Positions 56,568 to 59,706 of a DNA stretch of 59,706 nt are shown here, one piece after another. Both the position numbers and the translations under genes were made by a program. Source of the stretch: Lysobacteraceae bacterium PS02340 (GTDB lineage Bacteria > Pseudomonadota > Gammaproteobacteria > Xanthomonadales > Xanthomonadaceae); assembly GCA_029959605.1 (NCBI GenBank), contig JASCOC010000018.1, positions 1 to 59,706 on the forward strand, written 5' to 3'. The notes under the pieces were generated by a model, which searched no databases, was not told the DNA's origin, and saw only the letters and a program-made list of their open reading frames with translations. How positions within the stretch are numbered: the first letter of the stretch is position 1; each line of letters starts with the position of its first letter.

Positions 56568-56939
56568 TTACTGGCCGGTGATCGCGGTCAACATGCCGCG
56601 CACCTTGGCCTCGACGAACGACAGCGAGGCGCGGTACTCGAGCGAGGCCTGCGCGAACGCCGCGTTCTCCCGGTCGCCGTCGACGGTGTTGCCGTCGAGG
56701 CTGGGCTGGCTGCTCGGCCGGAGGAAATGCGCATTCGTCGCCGCGGTGGAGATCGCATTGCCCTGTTCCAGCGGCCCGCCGCGCTGCGCCGCCAGGGCGG
56801 CATTGAGGGCCCCGTTGAAATCGAGGTCCTGCGCCTTGTAATGCGGCGTGTCGGCGTTGGCGATGTTGGCGGCCAGCAACTGCAGACGCTGCTCGCGGAC
56901 TGCGAGCGCGGTGCCGTGGATGCCTAGGAAGTCGGCCAT
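56568..56939 (-). CDS. flgB: Flagellar proximal rod protein FlgB
   Basis: A 123-residue rod protein: MADFLGIHGTALAVREQRLQLLAANIANADTPHYKAQDLDF at the start, ENAAFAQASLEYRASLSFVEAKVRGMLTAITGQ at the end. GGAGGG lies five bases before the ATG. First gene of the block, with its own sigma-54 promoter, divergent from flgA. Confidence 0.96.
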   Translation of the reverse strand: MADFLGIHGTALAVREQRLQLLAANIANADTPHYKAQDLDFNGALNAALAAQRGGPLEQGNAISTAATNAHFLRPSSQPSLDGNTVDGDRENAAFAQASLEYRASLSFVEAKVRGMLTAITGQ

Positions 56940-56975
56940 GCTGCCCTCCGATGGGCGGGGTGTCGTTCCGATCAG

Positions 56976-56991
56976 GCAAGCCGCGTGCCAG
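56976..56991 (-). promoter_or_regulatory. Sigma-54 promoter of flgBCDE
   Basis: Minus strand CTGGCACGCGGCTTGC, a near-perfect -24/-12 element. The predicted start near 56964 gives a 25-base leader containing the GGAGGG ribosome-binding site of flgB. Confidence 0.9.
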
Positions 56992-57108
56992 AGGCGGTGC
57001 GACGGGCTTGCCGGGGCGTGGCGGATCGGAATGGGCGGGCGTTTCGATGCCCGGGCCGGCGGTGTCGGGTTTCTGTCGCGGCCAGTACGCGCCGGGCCTC
57101 AGCGCCTT

Positions 57109-57297
57109 CCCCCGCAGACGGGGGAGGCTGAAAGCGGCTTGCAATCGGCGTTCCCGGATGGCGTTGGGTCGAGAGCGCGCGCAGCCAGACCCGTCGCCCC
57201 AGCAAAAGCTGGGGCCCATCTTGACTTGGGCTTTGCCGAGAAAATGGGTCCCAGCGTGAACAGACATACGTCTGTTAGACGCCGCTGGGACGACGAG
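57109..57297. repeat. Cluster of dispersed palindromic repeats in the flgA-flgB gap
   Basis: Three units: a C-run/G-run palindrome of the DUF559-flanking family near 57109-57130; GCCCCAGC-AAAA-GCTGGGGC at 57196-57215; and GGTCCCAGCG paired with CGCTGGGAC around 57247-57291, with an ACAGACATACGTCTGT palindrome in its loop. Confidence 0.65.
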
Positions 57298-57337
57298 CGG
57301 AGCGCGAGGCGGCGGTCGAGGCCTCGCCTTGCCGGCC

Positions 57338-57353
57338 AGGCACATCCCTTGCA
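57338..57353 (+). promoter_or_regulatory. Sigma-54 promoter of flgA
   Basis: AGGCACATCCCTTGCA: GG (57339-57340) and GC (57351-57352) are ten bases apart, with a TTGCA -12 box. The expected start is at 57364, two bases before the flgA ATG. Confidence 0.75.
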
Positions 57354-57365
57354 CCGCTCCCGCGC

Positions 57366-58049
57366 ATGGACACTCCGCGCGCCCGATTCCGAACCGTCTG
57401 CCTGCCCGCAGCCCTGTGGCTGGCCTGCGCGTCACCCGCTTCCGCCGAATCCGCCACGCAGCCGCTCGACGCCATCCGCGCCGCTGCGCTGCAGGCCATC
57501 GGTGGCCCCGAGGCGACCGGTGAGGCCCGCCTCGATTCGCGCCTGCGCCTGGCCGCCTGCAGCCAGCCGCTCGAAGCCGTCGCCACCAGCTCACGCATCG
57601 CCCAGGTCCGTTGCGGCGATGCGCCCGGCTGGCGTCTGTATGTCCCGGTCACGCTGCGCCGCGAGGCCGATGTGGTCGTCGTCACCGGCCCGGTCCGCGC
57701 CGGCGAGCCGATCGATCCGTCGAAGCTCAGCGTGCAGCGCCGCGAGGTCGGCCATCTCGACGGCGCAGTCTTCAGCGATCCCGCCGAACTCGCCGGCCGC
57801 ATCCCGGCCCGCGGTCTCGGTGCCGGCAGCGTGCTGACCGGCAACGACGTGCAGGCCGGGCAGCCGGTCAAGCGCGGCGATCCGGTCGTGCTGGTCTCGC
57901 GTGCAGGTGGCGTGGAAGTGCGCGTGCCCGGCGTCGCACTGGGCTCGGCGCGGGTCGGCGAGCGGGTCGCCGTACAGAACAGCGGCTCGAACAAGGTGAT
58001 CCGCGGCCGGCTGACCCCGGAGAGCGGCGTGGTCGAGGTCGTCCTCTGA
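57366..58049 (+). CDS. flgA: P-ring assembly chaperone FlgA
   Basis: A 227-residue periplasmic protein. Signal peptide to about residue 27 (VCLPAALWLACASPASA). The C-terminal SAF domain has AGEPIDPSKLSVQRREV, AGRIPARGLGAGSVLTGNDV, AGQPVKRGDPVVLVSRAGGVEV, and NSGSNKVIRGRLTPESGVVEV. It helps FlgI polymerise around the rod. No ribosome-binding site precedes the ATG. Confidence 0.94.
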   Translation: MDTPRARFRTVCLPAALWLACASPASAESATQPLDAIRAAALQAIGGPEATGEARLDSRLRLAACSQPLEAVATSSRIAQVRCGDAPGWRLYVPVTLRREADVVVVTGPVRAGEPIDPSKLSVQRREVGHLDGAVFSDPAELAGRIPARGLGAGSVLTGNDVQAGQPVKRGDPVVLVSRAGGVEVRVPGVALGSARVGERVAVQNSGSNKVIRGRLTPESGVVEVVL

Positions 58050-58102
58050 GCGCCGTCTCCGGAAGCTGAACGTGTCATCACAACTTCGCATCGCGCGGGG
58101 CC

Positions 58103-58129
58103 TCAAGTTCCGCCGCGGGTGGCCGTTAT
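58103..58129 (+). promoter_or_regulatory. Sigma-28 (FliA) promoter of flgMN
   Basis: TCAAGTTC, an 11-base spacer (CGCCGCGGGTG) and GCCGTTAT, the same -10 box and spacing as the fliC promoter. It would let FliA drive its own anti-sigma factor. The gene may also be read from flgA. Confidence 0.88.
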
Positions 58130-58160
58130 CGTGTTCGTACCGAGAACGAGGAGCCTCCCG

Positions 58161-58478
58161 ATGACCCACAGGATCGACGCACCGCCCCCGGCGGTCCGCG
58201 CGGCGGAAGCCACCGCACTGTCGTCTGTCGGCCGCAGCGGCGCCCCGCGCAACGAACCCGTCGCGGCGACCCCGGCGGTCGACCGCGTCATCCTGACCGG
58301 CGACGCCGAAGGACTGCAGGCCATGGGACGCGAACTGGGCACCGCACCGGCGGGCATCGACATGGCCCGCGTGAACGCACTGAAGGCCGCGATCGCCGAC
58401 GGCAGCTACGCCATCGACGCCCCGACCATCGCCACCCGCATGCTGGGCCTGGAACGCCAGCTGGAGGGCGCGCGATGA
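58161..58478 (+). CDS. flgM: Anti-sigma-28 factor FlgM
   Basis: A 105-residue small protein, disordered at the N-terminus. The conserved C-terminal FliA-binding part reads DMARVNALKAAIADGSYAIDAPTIATRMLGLERQL. It holds FliA until exported through the finished hook. ATG at 58161 has GAGGAG eight bases upstream. The frame start at 58119 lies within the sigma-28 promoter. Confidence 0.94.
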   Translation: MTHRIDAPPPAVRAAEATALSSVGRSGAPRNEPVAATPAVDRVILTGDAEGLQAMGRELGTAPAGIDMARVNALKAAIADGSYAIDAPTIATRMLGLERQLEGAR

Positions 58479-58819
58479 GCGCCGTCATCCAGTCCGGCGC
58501 CCTCGACGCCCTCGAAGGCGCGCTGCAGGCCGAACGCCAGGCGCTGCTCGACAACGACGTCGTCGCGCTGCTGGCCTCCACCGAAGCCAAGGTCCGCGCG
58601 CTGCGCCAGGCCGAAGCCGCCCCGCCGGATCTCTCCGTCGCCGACCGCATCGCCGCCCTGCGCATCCTCAACCAGGCCAACAGCGTTCTGCTGTCGCGCC
58701 GTCGCCGCGAAGTCGACTGGGCGCTGCGGCACATGGGCCGCACGGAATCGACCGGCACCTACGGCGCGAACGGCTACACCGGCACCCGCGCGCAGGCACG
58801 GCAGCTGGCGGTTGTGTGA
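58475..58819 (+). CDS. flgN: Flagellar export chaperone FlgN
   Basis: A 114-residue helical protein (ALDALEGALQAERQALLDNDVVALLASTEAKVRALRQAE; LRILNQANSVLLSRRRREVDWALRHMG) with a short Gly/Thr/Tyr tail (TGTYGANGYTG), the usual FlgN layout. It chaperones FlgK and FlgL. The ATG overlaps the flgM stop by four bases. Confidence 0.9.
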   Translation: MSAVIQSGALDALEGALQAERQALLDNDVVALLASTEAKVRALRQAEAAPPDLSVADRIAALRILNQANSVLLSRRRREVDWALRHMGRTESTGTYGANGYTGTRAQARQLAVV

Positions 58820-58843
58820 GGCGCGCTGTGCTCTGATTTTTTT

Positions 58844-58875
58844 GAAGGCCCGCGAAAGCGGGCCTTCTGCTTTTA
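58844..58875 (+). terminator. Intrinsic terminator after flgN
   Basis: GAAGGCCCGC, loop GAAA, GCGGGCCTTC, then TGCTTTTAT. A perfect 10-bp stem with a stable tetraloop and T-rich tail, 25 bases after the flgN stop. Confidence 0.93.
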
Positions 58876-59024
58876 TGGGTGATCAGGTTTTCGACGTTGT
58901 GCTTCGCGCACCGCCCGCACTGCTTGTTGCTCGCAGCCAATTGCGCATTGAGCCGCAATCCCGTCATTCCAGCGAACGCCGGGCTTTCAACGAACGCATG
59001 TCCTGTCATCCATTTCGATTTTTC

Positions 59025-59090
59025 TCTTCGCTCCGGCTCTTGCTTTTGCTCCGGCTCCGGCTCCGGTTTTGGCTGTTGCCGTTCGCCCTT
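59025..59090. repeat. Degenerate CGGCTC/TTGCTC hexamer tract
   Basis: Pyrimidine-rich hexamers (GCTCCGGCTC, TTGCTTTTGCTC, CCGGCTCCGG), the complement of the AGAGCC/AAAGCC units at 59630-59706. It abuts the end of structured-repeat copy B just as the other array abuts copy C. Confidence 0.75.
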
Positions 59091-59094
59091 GACG

Positions 59095-59300
59095 TCAACC
59101 GAGCCGTAAAGCGAGCCGAGCATCGCAGGGCGGCGGGGTCGAAGAGCAGCCCATGTCTGAGCGCAGCGAGTTTGGGCTGCGTGCCCCGTCGCCCGAGAAG
59201 CGCAGGGGACCGCCGCGGCTGTATCGCGGCGGATTGCGTCCGGCGAAGACGGTTTTGCTTACTTTTGCCAAGACAAAAGTAAGCCGCGCGACAGCGCGGA
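59095..59300 (-). repeat. Structured ~200-bp intergenic repeat, copy B (inverted)
   Basis: Minus-strand copy of the element. Stems in plus coordinates: ACTTTTG (59260-59266)/CAAAAGT (59274-59280); CCGCCGCG (59210-59217)/CGCGGCGG (59225-59232); GGGCGGCGGGG (59128-59138)/CCCCGTCGCCC (59184-59194) with one wobble; AGCAGCCCA/TGGGCTGC around the shared AACTCGCTGCGCTCAGACA loop. Confidence 0.75.
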
Positions 59301-59404
59301 AGCCCTGTACTTGATCTTCGCTTCTGCGATTAAATCTGCTGCTTCGAATATCAAGGTCGCAAAGCGACGAGCGACGAAGCGCAAGCAAGTGCAGAGCTTT
59401 CGCC

Positions 59405-59625
59405 CGCTGCGCGTGCGAGTCCCTTTTGGATGGACCCAAAAGGAACCAAAAGGTCCCTTCGCCGGACGCGAGCCGATGCGATGAAGCCGCATCGGTCCCC
59501 TGTGCTCCTCGCCTGACGCGGCACGCAGCCCAAACTCGCTGCGCTCAGACACGGGCTGCTCTTCGGCCACGTCAGGCTCCGGTGCTCGGCTCGCTTTACG
59601 GCTCGATTCAAGTCAAAAGCTGGAA
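59405..59625 (+). repeat. Structured ~200-bp intergenic repeat, copy C
   Basis: Stems: CCTTTTGG (59422-59429)/CCAAAAGG (59436-59443); CCGATGCG (59473-59480)/CGCATCGG (59488-59495); GCCTGACG (59511-59518)/CGTCAGGC (59570-59577); GCAGCCC (59525-59531)/GGGCTGC (59553-59559). The second and third stems differ in sequence from copies A and B but stay paired. Confidence 0.78.
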
Positions 59626-59626
59626 G

Positions 59627-59706
<80 letters not shown>

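Larger units (their letters stand above)
56940..57365. other. 426-bp divergent control region between flgB and flgA
   Basis: It contains two opposed sigma-54 promoters at its two edges. Between them are repeats: a CTTCCCCCGCAGACGGGGGAGG palindrome (about 57109-57130), GCCCCAGC/GCTGGGGC (57196-57215), and AAAATGGGTCCCAGCG...CGCTGGGACGACG (57240-57297). No gene is supported. FleQ sites cannot be assigned by eye. Confidence 0.75.

Overview
The window is about 60 kb of high-GC DNA. Its gene order, protein sequences and dispersed repeats suggest a gammaproteobacterium of the Xanthomonadaceae/Lysobacteraceae (Lysobacter/Luteimonas-like). This is inferred from family resemblance, since no search was possible. 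The first ~100 bases are low-complexity G/C runs typical of a contig edge.

Left part (about 0.1-11.6 kb), metabolic genes. A plus-strand catabolic block holds an alpha/beta-hydrolase-fold protein, a 3-oxoadipyl-CoA-type thiolase, an aldo/keto reductase, two tandem paralogous aldehyde dehydrogenases and an SDR oxidoreductase. Then come a SulP-STAS anion transporter and a yeast-type cytosine deaminase (both minus strand), a TerC/CBS membrane protein, and ubiE.

Middle and right part (about 11.9-58.9 kb), one near-complete polar-flagellum locus, almost all on the minus strand. In transcriptional order from the right: flgB-C-D-E, a solitary plus-strand DUF559 nuclease gene, flgF-G-H-I-J-K-L, fliC, fliD-S, a possible FliT-like protein, a PilZ-like protein, a NarL-type response regulator, rpoN-fleQ (overlapping), fliE-F-G-H-I-J-K, fliL-M-N-O-P-Q, fliR-flhB-flhA, flhF-fleN-fliA, then motC-motD-parA-EAL/GGDEF-histidine kinase-HDOD. 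Divergent from flgB, on the plus strand, are flgA, flgM and flgN, closed by a strong intrinsic terminator.

Regulation is visible in the DNA. Good -24/-12 (sigma-54) elements lie before fliE, fliL, flgB, flgA and flgF, with a weaker one before fliR. Textbook sigma-28 promoters lie before fliC and flgM. This fits a cascade of RpoN/FleQ, then hook-basal body, then FlgM export, then FliA-dependent filament genes, with FlhF/FleN setting number and pole. The sigma-54 elements before flgA and flgF are so close to the start codons that the transcripts would be almost leaderless.

The gaps between operons hold several repeat families. The most striking is a ~200-bp element present three times (one copy near fliA, two inverted copies at the right end). 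Its stems are kept by paired substitutions, so it behaves like a structured RNA or DNA element. A second family of C-rich/G-rich palindromes brackets the DUF559 gene. No chemotaxis core genes (cheA/B/Y/Z), vemR, fleSR, tRNA, rRNA or CRISPR array is visible.
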